Assembly: GCA_030425425.1 (NCBI GenBank)
Contig: JAUIAO010000004.1
Coordinates: 62,001-126,000 of the forward strand
DNA length: 64,000 nucleotides
From: Bacteroidia bacterium
GTDB lineage: Bacteria; Bacteroidota; Bacteroidia; Cytophagales; Cyclobacteriaceae
Reading direction: 5' to 3'
This document shows, piece by piece, positions 9,158-16,798 of this stretch. Both the position numbers and the translations under genes were made by a program. The notes under the pieces are model-generated. The model was given only the letters and a program-made list of their open reading frames with translations, did no database searches and had not been told where the DNA came from. The first letter of the stretch is position 1, and each line of letters starts with the position of its first letter.

Positions 9158-9405
9158 TGGAATTTTCAGAGGACAAAATACGCGAGCTGGAAAGCCAGCT
9201 CGCAGACCTCAAAGAATCTTTATTTCTTTCTCAGCAGGACGAAGAGCGTTGGAGAATCGAAAACATCGCTCTTAAAAACTTTGTCCAAAACATCTACGAG
9301 AGCTGTGAAGGCATGGAGGATACAGAATTGACCCTAGAAGAAGTTCTTCAAAACCTCAAAGAAAATATTCGAAAATTCGCCCGAGATCACAATATCAGGC
9401 TTTGA
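9157..9405 (+). CDS. Small coiled-coil protein, function unknown
   Basis: An 82-residue charged protein. Residues 4-50 form heptads typical of a coiled coil (KIRELESQLADLKESL) and the rest is an acidic helix ending in a basic tail. Its ATG overlaps the rocD stop (TAATG), indicating translational coupling. Its stop is directly followed, with no gap, by the stop of the convergent beta-barrel gene. No family recognised. Confidence 0.7.
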   Translation: MEFSEDKIRELESQLADLKESLFLSQQDEERWRIENIALKNFVQNIYESCEGMEDTELTLEEVLQNLKENIRKFARDHNIRL

Positions 9406-10062
9406 TTAGAATTTGATGCCCAAATCCAATGAAACAATCGTCGACCTAAGATAAAGTTCTTCCTGAAAATCATAATCGACTTTGCTCAAAGTATTGAGTA
9501 AAGCCCGCTGATAGGTAATACTTCCGAATAGTGTGGTATTTACTCCTGCTCGGTATTCTACACCTCCTCCAAATAAAATGGATAAATCGATTGGTTTGAA
9601 TTCGTCAATCAAATCATATTCTTCTTCTACCGGTTCGCTGAAGACCTGAATCTCAGGAGCCATTCCCACCTGAAAGAAGATTTTCATGTCTGGCTGGATT
9701 TCATTGGTAAATAGCTTCAAGGAAACCGGAATCTGAAGATAATTCAATCGATATTCCTGCGTTGGTTCATCAAAAGCTTTGGCAGTAGGTTGATCTGCTT
9801 CTGGTGTAGCAGTGAACGAAACCTGCTTAGGAACGAAAATCAGTCCTGTAGAGAGAAAGTAAGTTTCCGTAAGCTCATGATCATAGATTAGCCCAATGGA
9901 AAACTTAAAAGAAGATGCTTCTGGTTCCACATCGTAGAGTGTATCCACAAGGGATGAACGTGTAGATGATATCGCTGGCGAAAACTTCAATCCTAATTTG
10001 GACTGGCTGAAAGCGATCACTGAAAGAGAAGTAAATAGAACTATTAACCAAATTTTTCTCAT
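9406..10062 (-). CDS. Outer-membrane beta-barrel protein (PorT/OMP_b-brl_2-like)
   Basis: A 218-residue protein with signal peptide MRKIWLIVLFTSLSVIAFSQ, alternating hydrophobic strands (LGLKFSPAIS, YFLSTGLIFVPKQ, YLQIPVSLKLFT, ILFGGGVEYRAG) and a C-terminal strand ending LDLGIKF. This is the pattern of the PorT-like outer membrane beta-barrel family common in Bacteroidota. Assignment to PorT itself is not supported by sequence alone. It is divergent from gldB with a short shared upstream region. Confidence 0.75.
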   Translation of the reverse strand: MRKIWLIVLFTSLSVIAFSQSKLGLKFSPAISSTRSSLVDTLYDVEPEASSFKFSIGLIYDHELTETYFLSTGLIFVPKQVSFTATPEADQPTAKAFDEPTQEYRLNYLQIPVSLKLFTNEIQPDMKIFFQVGMAPEIQVFSEPVEEEYDLIDEFKPIDLSILFGGGVEYRAGVNTTLFGSITYQRALLNTLSKVDYDFQEELYLRSTIVSLDLGIKF

Positions 10063-10107
10063 GGGCGAAGTGATATGTCTATTTTTGTGAGCTTAAAATT
10101 AAGGTGT

Positions 10108-11094
10108 ATGCGAGGAGTATTCATAACTATTCCATTTCTTTTATTGATTGGATGTGGATTTTCAAACTGTCCTAAAGATGGAGATATCAAAGCCCAACCG
10201 GTTCAAATCTCCGTAGAGCGATTGGAAGGAGAGCTTTTTGATAAACAAAATGCGGAGCAAATCGCTGGATTCTTGAATGATCATCGGTCGTTTTCTGATA
10301 TATTTCTGGATGCTCGTCAATACCCTTCGGATTCTATATTGGCCAATCGAATTTATAAGCTTATTGATAACCCTTCGATAGATACATTATATGATGAAGC
10401 GGTATCTGCCTATCCCGATATGAGCATGATTAAATCTGATTTGGAAACAGCAATCGGAAAACTAAAAACTCTATACCCGGATACTAAAACGCCTAAGCTT
10501 CAGACTGCAGTTACAGGACTGTATAAAGACCTGTTTATCTCAGATTCATTGATTATCGTTGGTTTGGATTTCTTCATTGGAAAAGGTGCAACTTTTACAC
10601 CGCGCGATATTCCTCAATATGTCCTGAGTCGATACAACGAAGAGCATCTTGCCAGCATCATCGTGAAATTTCTTGCAGGTCAGCAGGTAGCCAATGGAAA
10701 AACTGAAACCTTGCTTTCAGAGATGATTGATTTCGGTAAAACCTATTATTTGGCTAGCCGAATGTTACCATGTACACCGGATTCAATTCTACTCGGTTAT
10801 ACTCCGGAAAACATGAAACTCATCTATCAGAATGAGCACGTGATCTGGGCCAACCTATTGGAAAATGAGGTTTTGTACGAGACCAGCCATGTAATCAAGC
10901 GTAAATTCATAGGTGAGCGACCAAATGTCTATGAGATTGATGAGGAATGTCCGGGACGGATTGGTGCATGGGTAGGTTGGAGAATCGTAGAGCAATATAT
11001 GGAGATCAATGATGTGTCGATCAAGCAACTGTTGGCCGATAGTGACAATGACAAAATTTTCAGGCTGTCAGGATATAAACCTCAGAGTCACTGA
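10108..11094 (+). CDS. gldB: Gliding motility lipoprotein GldB
   Basis: The start at 10108 (MRGVFITIPFLLLIGCGF) gives a lipoprotein signal with lipobox LIGC; an upstream ATG at 10075 adds 11 residues without improving it. The 328-residue mature family shows GldB features: the early VERLEGELF motif, the central RYNEEHLASIIVKFLAGQQ segment, the GYTPENMKLIYQNEHVIW motif and the C-terminal ECPGRIGAWVGWRIVEQYM. GldB is a periplasm-facing lipoprotein required for gliding and type IX secretion-linked motility in Flavobacterium; its exact role is unknown. It fits the gldKLMN/porW genes elsewhere in the window. Its last 35 bases overlap the end of the convergent glycosyltransferase gene. Confidence 0.82.
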   Translation: MRGVFITIPFLLLIGCGFSNCPKDGDIKAQPVQISVERLEGELFDKQNAEQIAGFLNDHRSFSDIFLDARQYPSDSILANRIYKLIDNPSIDTLYDEAVSAYPDMSMIKSDLETAIGKLKTLYPDTKTPKLQTAVTGLYKDLFISDSLIIVGLDFFIGKGATFTPRDIPQYVLSRYNEEHLASIIVKFLAGQQVANGKTETLLSEMIDFGKTYYLASRMLPCTPDSILLGYTPENMKLIYQNEHVIWANLLENEVLYETSHVIKRKFIGERPNVYEIDEECPGRIGAWVGWRIVEQYMEINDVSIKQLLADSDNDKIFRLSGYKPQSH

Positions 11095-12265
11095 TGCTTA
11101 ATTGCTGCTCATTATTAAGGATTTTAATTAGTTTGTTTACCTGTAGGTTTTTGTCATAATACTTCTCCGCCAGTCCTTTGGATATATTCTGTGCTTTGCG
11201 CAGCAAGGCAGGATCATCCAGGTATACTTGAAGATTCATTAGGTATTCTTCCGGATAATCCGGGTCATGATAAAACCCACAATCATTTCTTTCCACAAGG
11301 TTGCGGACCCATCCACCAAAATTGAGTGTGATGAGCTTGCCGGCAGCCAGACCATCGAATAATTTGTTGGGACTTCCGGTATTGAGTATTTCCACATTTT
11401 CGAAAGAGATGTAAACAGCATCTTGTTTTTCCAATTCTTCTTTCACTTTATAGCTATTGCCAAAAGGCAAAACAGTCACATTTTTCAATCCTGATGTTTT
11501 GGACCGGATCGTTTCAAAATGTGCACCATCTCCCATCATGGTAATGTGCAGAGGTAGATTTTGGCTATTGGCCAATTGGGCAACCTTGACTAAAGAATTC
11601 AAATTATTAGCCGCACCAAATGTCCCGAAATACCCTATTTTAAAAGGATTGTGTTCTCCAAAAGACTGCATTTTGATGTTTGAATCAAAAAACTCATTAT
11701 CAGACAAATTGGTAATAACATGGACCTTAGATCTGATATCTGAAGACTCAATATAGTTTCGGATTGCTGGGGAGAGAGCAATTACTTTTTCTGCTTCCGT
11801 GTAGCATTTGTGTTCAAATTGATAAAGCCAATTTTTAATAAGTCCACTCTTAATGGCTCCCATTTTGATTGGCGCATCTGGCCAGAGATCGCCTACTTCA
11901 AAATAGAATGGCAAATGATATCTAGACTTTAGTTTTAAAGCGATATACCCTGTAGTAAGCGGAGTGGTCATCACGTAGGCAAGGTCAAAATTGGTTGCAA
12001 TTTTGCGCGCTTTACGAAGTGTTTTTTTCACAAAAGAGAAATAAGCCATGATTCTTCTGAGAAAACCGAAATGATTGGCGTAAGGAATTTTGAAATAATG
12101 AACTTTGATTCCATCTACATCTTTTGAACCATTGAACTGGTTATGTGCAGTGATCATGGTAACTTCATGCCCCTGATTAACCAGACCTTTGGCAAGGTGA
12201 TATGATCTGGTGCATCCTCCTTCGTCAGGAGTTCTGAAATATTGATGTATGTATAGAATTTTCAT
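11060..12265 (-). CDS. Family 4 glycosyltransferase
   Basis: A 401-residue GT-B fold enzyme from the ATG at 12265; the frame also has a TTG two codons upstream. The N-terminal domain has MKILYIHQYFRTPDEGGCTRSYHLAKGL, typical of WbuB-like GT4 enzymes, with GGCTR as the nucleotide-sugar loop. The C-terminal domain has GYFGTFGAANNLNSLV and SPNKLFDGLAAGKLITLN, with a conserved EX7E-like region partly altered. It probably transfers a sugar to a lipid-linked or surface polysaccharide precursor in the cytoplasm. No polysaccharide cluster surrounds it. Its 3' end overlaps gldB by 35 bases in convergent orientation. Confidence 0.88.
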   Translation of the reverse strand: MKILYIHQYFRTPDEGGCTRSYHLAKGLVNQGHEVTMITAHNQFNGSKDVDGIKVHYFKIPYANHFGFLRRIMAYFSFVKKTLRKARKIATNFDLAYVMTTPLTTGYIALKLKSRYHLPFYFEVGDLWPDAPIKMGAIKSGLIKNWLYQFEHKCYTEAEKVIALSPAIRNYIESSDIRSKVHVITNLSDNEFFDSNIKMQSFGEHNPFKIGYFGTFGAANNLNSLVKVAQLANSQNLPLHITMMGDGAHFETIRSKTSGLKNVTVLPFGNSYKVKEELEKQDAVYISFENVEILNTGSPNKLFDGLAAGKLITLNFGGWVRNLVERNDCGFYHDPDYPEEYLMNLQVYLDDPALLRKAQNISKGLAEKYYDKNLQVNKLIKILNNEQQLSISDSEVYILTA

Positions 12266-12286
12266 GAACAAGTGTAAAGATTAGAA

Positions 12287-13918
12287 ATGATTTTCGATAC
12301 CGACAATTTCCAGAGTGTTTTTCGATCAACATTGCGCTTAGCCAAACATAATAGCTTAAAATGGTTATTAAGTTGGTTGTTATTGGTGGTGAATACCGTA
12401 CTATTCGCTCAGATTGACAGCTCTCCAGAGGAAATATTGTACAATACCGCCAATCATATTGAGGTAGCTAAATATGAATTTGATCAGCGATATGAATACA
12501 AAATTTTAAGCTCTGGCTTCTCGCAGGAATCAGTGTCGAGGATCCCTTTTTCTGACACACGAATTCTCAAGATAGATCTAGTCTATACGACTTTTAGTGA
12601 AGCTGAAAATTTTGATCAAAAACAATTAGACATCAACCGACTGAAAAAATTAGCTGAGATCAACCCTGCGGTCGTTTCTACGCAATTTATTGATTGGAAT
12701 ATCATTGGTCAGACAGGCTGCAATTCATCGCCTGAATGCCTCGATTTTTTTCATGGATTTGTGGTCTATTATGAGCCTTATTATACCAAAGACGACACGC
12801 GCGAGGAAATAGACAGTATAAAGTTGGACTTAAAAAAGCTGCAGGAAACCATCATCGCCAAACAAGAACTGATCACGGTTGATTATGAGCGCATTCCCTG
12901 CGAATATCCCGAATCTTACTACTCAGAAGAGTTTATGAGTAATAAACTCGATGAAATGTATGACTGTGCATATAAGTTTAAAGGGCGTGTGTTCTTTGAA
13001 GTATCGATGGACTACCACGGGCGACCACAAGACGTAATAGTAAAAGGAACATTGTTCCCCTGCAAGGAAATACTTGCAGCCAGACTCAAGCGAATTTTTA
13101 AATGGAAGAGTGGATTGACGATTGGCGATATGGAGTTTGATCTGATTGCCAAAGGGTTTGTCAGTTTTCCGCTTAATAAGGAAAGCTTACACATTACTAG
13201 TTTTGAAATCCGGCAAGAGCTGATAGATGAGTACGATATGCTGCAGCAATATTCCCAATGTGTGGCATATGAAAAAGATTCTTCATTTGCAGAGATTATT
13301 CCAGTGGTAGAAAAAAGGGTCGTTTCAGAGGTGCTGTACCGGCATGGCTGGCAACCTGAATTGATCGTAGCGGATGTGACTGCCAGTATGTATCCATACA
13401 CCGCAGATTTGCTAAAATGGATTAAGCTCAACACCATAGAACCCACTGATTTTGTGTTTTTCAATGATGGTGATGATAAGCCTACCAGTCAAAAAATTGT
13501 TGGCAAGACAGGAGGACTGTATCACGTGATTTCGGCAGATTATCGCAAGGTGAGATATAGGATGTTCGAGGCAATGATGGCGGGAGGAGGAGGCGATCTT
13601 CCTGAAAATAATATTGAGGCGCTACTTTATGGAGTAGAGCAAGCACAGCCTGATGGCACTGTGGTAATGTTGGCAGACAATTTTTCTTTTCCAAGAGATA
13701 CAGACTTACTGTCTCAATATCAGGGCAATCTGAAAATTGTGCTTTGTAGGACAGATAAAGGACTCAATACTAAGTATTTGGATTTAGCCAGGAAATACGG
13801 CTTTACAGTTCATACGCAAAAGACAGATATCATAGACTTCAGTAAAAATGAACTACAAATAGAAGGGAAGACTTACCGCTATTGGAATGGACGATATCAG
13901 ATGATGATTAAGATATGA
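12287..13918 (+). CDS. Secreted protein with von Willebrand A-like C-terminal domain
   Basis: A 543-residue protein with a hydrophobic segment at about residues 25-42 ending LFAQ, so a signal peptide with a long N-region. The middle part (about 50-330) is not recognised. Residues 358-530 look like a vWA/integrin I fold: IVADVTASMYPY starting near D363 resembles a metal-site motif (DxSxS altered to DVTAS), followed by FVFFNDGDD, GGGGDLPENNIEAL with the conserved downstream Asp, and VVMLADN. It may bind a partner through a metal ion on the periplasmic or surface side. It is followed by a hairpin terminator shared with glnB. Confidence 0.6.
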   Translation: MIFDTDNFQSVFRSTLRLAKHNSLKWLLSWLLLVVNTVLFAQIDSSPEEILYNTANHIEVAKYEFDQRYEYKILSSGFSQESVSRIPFSDTRILKIDLVYTTFSEAENFDQKQLDINRLKKLAEINPAVVSTQFIDWNIIGQTGCNSSPECLDFFHGFVVYYEPYYTKDDTREEIDSIKLDLKKLQETIIAKQELITVDYERIPCEYPESYYSEEFMSNKLDEMYDCAYKFKGRVFFEVSMDYHGRPQDVIVKGTLFPCKEILAARLKRIFKWKSGLTIGDMEFDLIAKGFVSFPLNKESLHITSFEIRQELIDEYDMLQQYSQCVAYEKDSSFAEIIPVVEKRVVSEVLYRHGWQPELIVADVTASMYPYTADLLKWIKLNTIEPTDFVFFNDGDDKPTSQKIVGKTGGLYHVISADYRKVRYRMFEAMMAGGGGDLPENNIEALLYGVEQAQPDGTVVMLADNFSFPRDTDLLSQYQGNLKIVLCRTDKGLNTKYLDLARKYGFTVHTQKTDIIDFSKNELQIEGKTYRYWNGRYQMMIKI

Positions 13919-13941
13919 AAAAGGCGCCGAAGCGCCTTTCA
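13918..13941. terminator. Bidirectional hairpin terminator
   Basis: AAAGGCGC-CGAA-GCGCCTTT forms a strong stem with a four-base loop and A/T tracts on both sides. It sits between the convergent vWA-like gene (+) and glnB (-) and can serve both. Confidence 0.8.
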
Positions 13942-13964
13942 TGATATTTACGAAGTGTCTAGAT

Positions 13965-14309
13965 CTAAATAGCACTATTGCCTTTTTCTCCTGTTCTGAT
14001 TCTGATAACTTCTTCAACAGGTAAAACAAAGATTTTTCCGCTACCAATTGTTTCTCCGTCGTTTGCTTCAGCTGCTTTGGAGATTGCTTCTATGGCAATA
14101 TCCTTATATTCATCGCTCACGGCAATTTCCAAACGAATGTTCGGTACCATCATCGGGATGACTTTTTGTCCACGATAGATTTCTTCAGTGACTCTCCTAC
14201 CATGCCCGGCTGCATTGCTTACTGTGATTCTGGTGATGCCAGCATCGATCAATGATTGTCTAACTTGATCCAGCTGATTTTCTCTAATGATTGCTATTAT
14301 CAATTTCAT
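13965..14309 (-). CDS. glnB: P-II nitrogen regulatory protein
   Basis: A 114-residue PII protein: MKLIIAIIRENQLDQVRQSL, the T-loop region AAGHGRRVTEEIYRGQKVI, the B-loop IGSGKIFVLPVEEVIRIRTGE and a C-terminal GNSAI. Family members bind ATP/ADP and 2-oxoglutarate and plug AmtB. Here it is 11 bases downstream of amtB, so its main partner is likely that transporter. Aligned by eye to the E. coli protein, the Tyr51 uridylylation site is replaced (YRGQKV in place of YRGAEY), so classic uridylylation is unlikely. Confidence 0.95.
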   Translation of the reverse strand: MKLIIAIIRENQLDQVRQSLIDAGITRITVSNAAGHGRRVTEEIYRGQKVIPMMVPNIRLEIAVSDEYKDIAIEAISKAAEANDGETIGSGKIFVLPVEEVIRIRTGEKGNSAI

Positions 14310-14320
14310 AACTCTCCTAA

Positions 14321-15631
14321 TTAACTTGGGTTGATCATTCCGTATCCTTTTTCACCGTGATAGCTACTATCCAGTCCTTTAAGCTCCGCAGCATTACTTG
14401 CTCTTATTGGTGTGATTTTATTGACTATGAAAAGAATAATCAACGTACCAACCGCTGCATAAGCAATCGCTATAACTATAGCCAGCAGTTGAATACCTAG
14501 CTGATCGATCATCGTCCATGCTCCACCTACTGATGCAGCTGCATCTTCCATCCAGCTTTCGCGAATGAAGAAAACAAGAAAAATAGCCCCAACTATTCCA
14601 CCTAAACCATGTATTCCGAATGCGTCAAGAGTGTCGTCATAGCCCAGTTTGTTTTTCAATGTGATACCGTAGTAGCAAATGCCACTGGCCAATATTCCAA
14701 GAACGATAGCTCCCACAGGCTGAACCACTCCTGCAGCAGGAGTAATGGCGACAAGTCCAGACAAAATTCCCGAGGCAAATCCGAGAGCGGTTGCTTTTCC
14801 CTGATGTATTCCTTCGATCAATGCCCAGGCAATTGCGCCAGCTGCAGCAGCGATTTGTGTCACGGTGAGTGCTTGTGCTGTTGCCAAACCACTATTGATA
14901 CTACTTCCAGCATTGAATCCAAACCATCCTACCCATAATAAGCCAGCGCCAATCATGGTCATTACCAGATTGTTGGGTTGCATAGGTAAATGTGGAAACT
15001 GCTTTCTTGCTCCAAGATAAATAGCTGCAACAAGTCCACTTACTCCTGCGGAGATATGTACTACTGTACCACCAGCAAAATCAATGGCTCCATCTGCTCC
15101 AAGATTGAGGATAAATCCATCAGAAGCCCAAACCCAATGACAAAGAGGATTATAAATGAGAATACCCCAGAGAGCAATGAACAGGCTGTAGCCCTTGAAG
15201 GAAACTCGTTCAGCAAATGCTCCGGCTATGATGGCCGGAGTAATGATTGCGAATTTTCCCTGGAACATGGCGAAAACATATTCAGGTATACCATCTACTA
15301 TGGAGCTGTCAATTCCTTTGAGCAGAAAATAGTCAGGGTTCCACCCAAACCAACCCCCTAAAACATTTGATCCGAATGACATGCTGTAGCCGACAAGTAC
15401 CCAAAGTATGGTCATGATACCCATAGCTGCAAAGCTATGCATCATTGTGCCCAGTACATTTTTAGTTCTTACCAATCCTCCATAAAACATGGCCAATCCA
15501 GGAATCATGAGCAATACCAGGGTGGTGGATGTGAGCATCCAAGAGGTAATTCCAGTATCAATTTCCCCTTCACCATTAGCAAATGCTATAGTCGAGAAAA
15601 GCAGGAAGAATAATGTGTAAATCTTTTTCAC
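14321..15631 (-). CDS. amtB: Ammonium transporter
   Basis: The GTG at 15631 gives a signal peptide (VKKIYTLFFLLFSTIAFANG) as expected for Amt proteins; the frame extends to a TTG at 15679, but that overlaps a promoter -7 box and is unlikely. The mature protein has about 11 membrane helices with Amt motifs: MLTSTTLVLLMIPGLAMFYGG, FAGGTVVHISAGVSGLV with the pore histidine, GWFGFNAGSS, GIHGLGGIVGAIF with the second pore histidine. It carries ammonium into the cell. The gene is followed by glnB 11 bases later, forming the usual amtB-glnB pair. Confidence 0.95.
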   Translation of the reverse strand: MKKIYTLFFLLFSTIAFANGEGEIDTGITSWMLTSTTLVLLMIPGLAMFYGGLVRTKNVLGTMMHSFAAMGIMTILWVLVGYSMSFGSNVLGGWFGWNPDYFLLKGIDSSIVDGIPEYVFAMFQGKFAIITPAIIAGAFAERVSFKGYSLFIALWGILIYNPLCHWVWASDGFILNLGADGAIDFAGGTVVHISAGVSGLVAAIYLGARKQFPHLPMQPNNLVMTMIGAGLLWVGWFGFNAGSSINSGLATAQALTVTQIAAAAGAIAWALIEGIHQGKATALGFASGILSGLVAITPAAGVVQPVGAIVLGILASGICYYGITLKNKLGYDDTLDAFGIHGLGGIVGAIFLVFFIRESWMEDAAASVGGAWTMIDQLGIQLLAIVIAIAYAAVGTLIILFIVNKITPIRASNAAELKGLDSSYHGEKGYGMINPS

Positions 15632-15675
15632 TGTTATCGAAATTGTTTCTTTATCATTAAAAAGTTGTAATAATT

Positions 15676-15684
15676 GCAAAATTA
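15676..15684 (-). promoter_or_regulatory. Putative -7 box of amtB
   Basis: On the minus strand TAATTTTGC matches TAnnTTTG exactly. A TTG lies 14 bases upstream, shorter than the preferred 19. It overlaps the TTG at 15679, supporting a translation start further downstream at 15631. Confidence 0.45.
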
Positions 15685-15910
15685 TACAATATCACTGTCA
15701 ATATATTGATTGAATTTTAATAAAAAGGCGGTTTTGGTGTTAAATAAACTTTCGTGTGTTGCCTTTTCTTGTTCTTGCATATCTAAGAAAGACCATATAA
15801 ATACCTGACTATTAGAATATTTCGAAAGAAAGTTTTGTTGGCTTCAGCGGAATTTGAAGAATTAAAAAACATTTCAAAATTTCAGGAATCCATTGATTTT
15901 GAGTGAAAAA

Positions 15911-16044
15911 TTCTGCCATCAGATATGATAATCCTGCCAAAATGTAAATTCAATAAATTATTAAATTATCAGAAAATGGCTTTGTAGTCCTCCTGAGGGC
16001 ATTTTTGAAATTCTGGCAGGATTATAAAGTGGTTTGGCAGGATT
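15911..16044. repeat. Four-site TGGCAG(GATT) array, two inverted pairs
   Basis: Sites are CTGCCA at 15913-15918 and 15934-15939 (minus orientation) and TGGCAG at 16014-16019 and 16035-16040 (plus orientation). Within each pair the spacing is exactly 21 bases, two helical turns. The inner sites form a perfect 12-base inverted repeat, ATAATCCTGCCA (15928-15939) and TGGCAGGATTAT (16014-16025), with a 74-base spacer. This looks like an operator array for a dimeric or looping regulator. Confidence 0.65.
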
Positions 16045-16099
16045 CGGATTAATTCTTGGGTCAAATTAGCATCAGTAATCACGCTAAACACTTGCTGTC

Positions 16100-16306
16100 A
16101 TGAAGTATTTAATCTGGTACAATTCTAAAACTGAAGCTTATCATCACGGTACTGAAATGGATTTGAATGTAAACGAATCCTTACTAGGTGTGCTTATGGA
16201 TGTACTTTATGAGATTGAAGAATCAGAATTGCATCTGGTGCGTAAGATTGTAGCACAATTAAATAATGCACGTCAGGAAAGAGCGGTTACGTTTAAAGTT
16301 GCTTAA
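16100..16306 (+). CDS. Small protein of unknown function
   Basis: A 68-residue soluble protein starting MKYLIWYNSKTEAYHHGT and continuing as acidic helices with a basic end. No family recognised. It is followed by a strong terminator, has its own intergenic leader with the TGGCAG array about 60 bases upstream, and appears as a single-gene unit. The first strand (KYLIWYNSKTEAYHHG) followed by helices suggests a small alpha/beta fold. Confidence 0.65.
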   Translation: MKYLIWYNSKTEAYHHGTEMDLNVNESLLGVLMDVLYEIEESELHLVRKIVAQLNNARQERAVTFKVA

Positions 16307-16356
16307 AAATAAAGCCCGTTGCTCATTGCGGCGGTCTTGTCTATAGCTGGTTGGGG

Positions 16357-16388
16357 CCCCAGGAAAAATCTTTTTCTGGGGTTTTTTT
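16357..16388 (+). terminator. Intrinsic terminator
   Basis: CCCCAGGAAAAA and TTTTTCTGGGG pair with one bulged base (16357-16381), followed by seven Ts (16382-16388). It ends the 68-residue gene unit and separates it from arsR. Confidence 0.8.
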
Positions 16389-16412
16389 ATGTTTATTTTT
16401 TTCTTTTATCGA

Positions 16413-16434
16413 CATATCGTAATATTGCGATATG
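16413..16434. promoter_or_regulatory. ArsR operator 1, overlapping the arsR start codon
   Basis: Perfect arms CATATCG (16413-16419) and CGATATG (16428-16434) flank an eight-base AT-rich centre. The right arm contains the arsR ATG (16432). A near-identical core recurs before arsM. Placement implies autorepression. Confidence 0.7.
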
Positions 16435-16758
16435 GGAATTACAAAAAGTGATCTTTTTAATACCGAGCAAAATGAATTGGCTACTATGGCTAAGGTGCTT
16501 GGACATCCTGCGCGTATAGCTATTTTGGATTATTTGGTAAAAACCAATGTGTGCATCAATGGGCATTTAGTGGAAGAATTAGGACTGGCACAAGCTACAA
16601 TTTCCCAGCATCTAAAGGAATTAAAATCAGCCGGACTGATCAAAGGAACCATCGAGGGAAAAGCCATGTGCTATTGTATTAACCCGGAAGTTTGGGCAGC
16701 ATTTAAAAATACTTTGGAAGGGTTTTTCAATCAATTTGACGAGAACTCCTGCTGCTAA
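16432..16758 (+). CDS. arsR: ArsR-family winged-helix repressor
   Basis: A 108-residue winged-helix protein: LGHPARIAILDYLVKTNVCINGHLVEELGLAQATISQHLKELKSAGLIKG covers the helix-turn-helix, followed by the beta-wing with MCYC. Cysteines in NVCINGH, MCYC and the C-terminal SCC can form a thiol site for arsenite, which would release the repressor from DNA. The classic ELCVCDL site is not present, so the metalloid site differs from E. coli ArsR. Two matching operators, at its own start and before arsM, fit control of both genes. The frame downstream overlaps the arsM leader. Confidence 0.9.
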   Translation: MGITKSDLFNTEQNELATMAKVLGHPARIAILDYLVKTNVCINGHLVEELGLAQATISQHLKELKSAGLIKGTIEGKAMCYCINPEVWAAFKNTLEGFFNQFDENSCC

Positions 16759-16775
16759 AAAATTTGAAATCAATA

Positions 16776-16791
16776 ATCGTAATATTGCAAT
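16776..16791. promoter_or_regulatory. ArsR operator 2, before arsM
   Basis: ATCGTAATATTGCAAT matches 15 of 16 bases of the core at 16416-16431 (ATCGTAATATTGCGAT). It lies 8 bases upstream of the arsM ATG at 16799. Confidence 0.7.
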
Positions 16792-16798
16792 AAATAAT

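Larger units (their letters stand above)
15632..16099. other. Long intergenic region upstream of amtB
   Basis: This 468-base AT-rich gap holds no convincing gene. It contains the amtB promoter-like box at its left end and, toward the right, an ordered set of four TGGCAG sites described separately. The part at 15700-15900 shows nothing else I can support. Confidence 0.7.

Noticed and set aside
9406-10062. Naming the beta-barrel gene porT
   Set aside because: The family resemblance is general; PorT-specific features cannot be established by eye.
16014-16044. TGGCAG sites as sigma-54 promoters (-24 element TGGCAC)
   Set aside because: No TTGC-type -12 element lies at the right distance from either plus-strand site.
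16736-16798. Upstream ATG as the arsM start
   Set aside because: It overlaps arsR and would place the second ArsR operator inside the coding sequence; the ATG at 16799 matches the usual start of the family.
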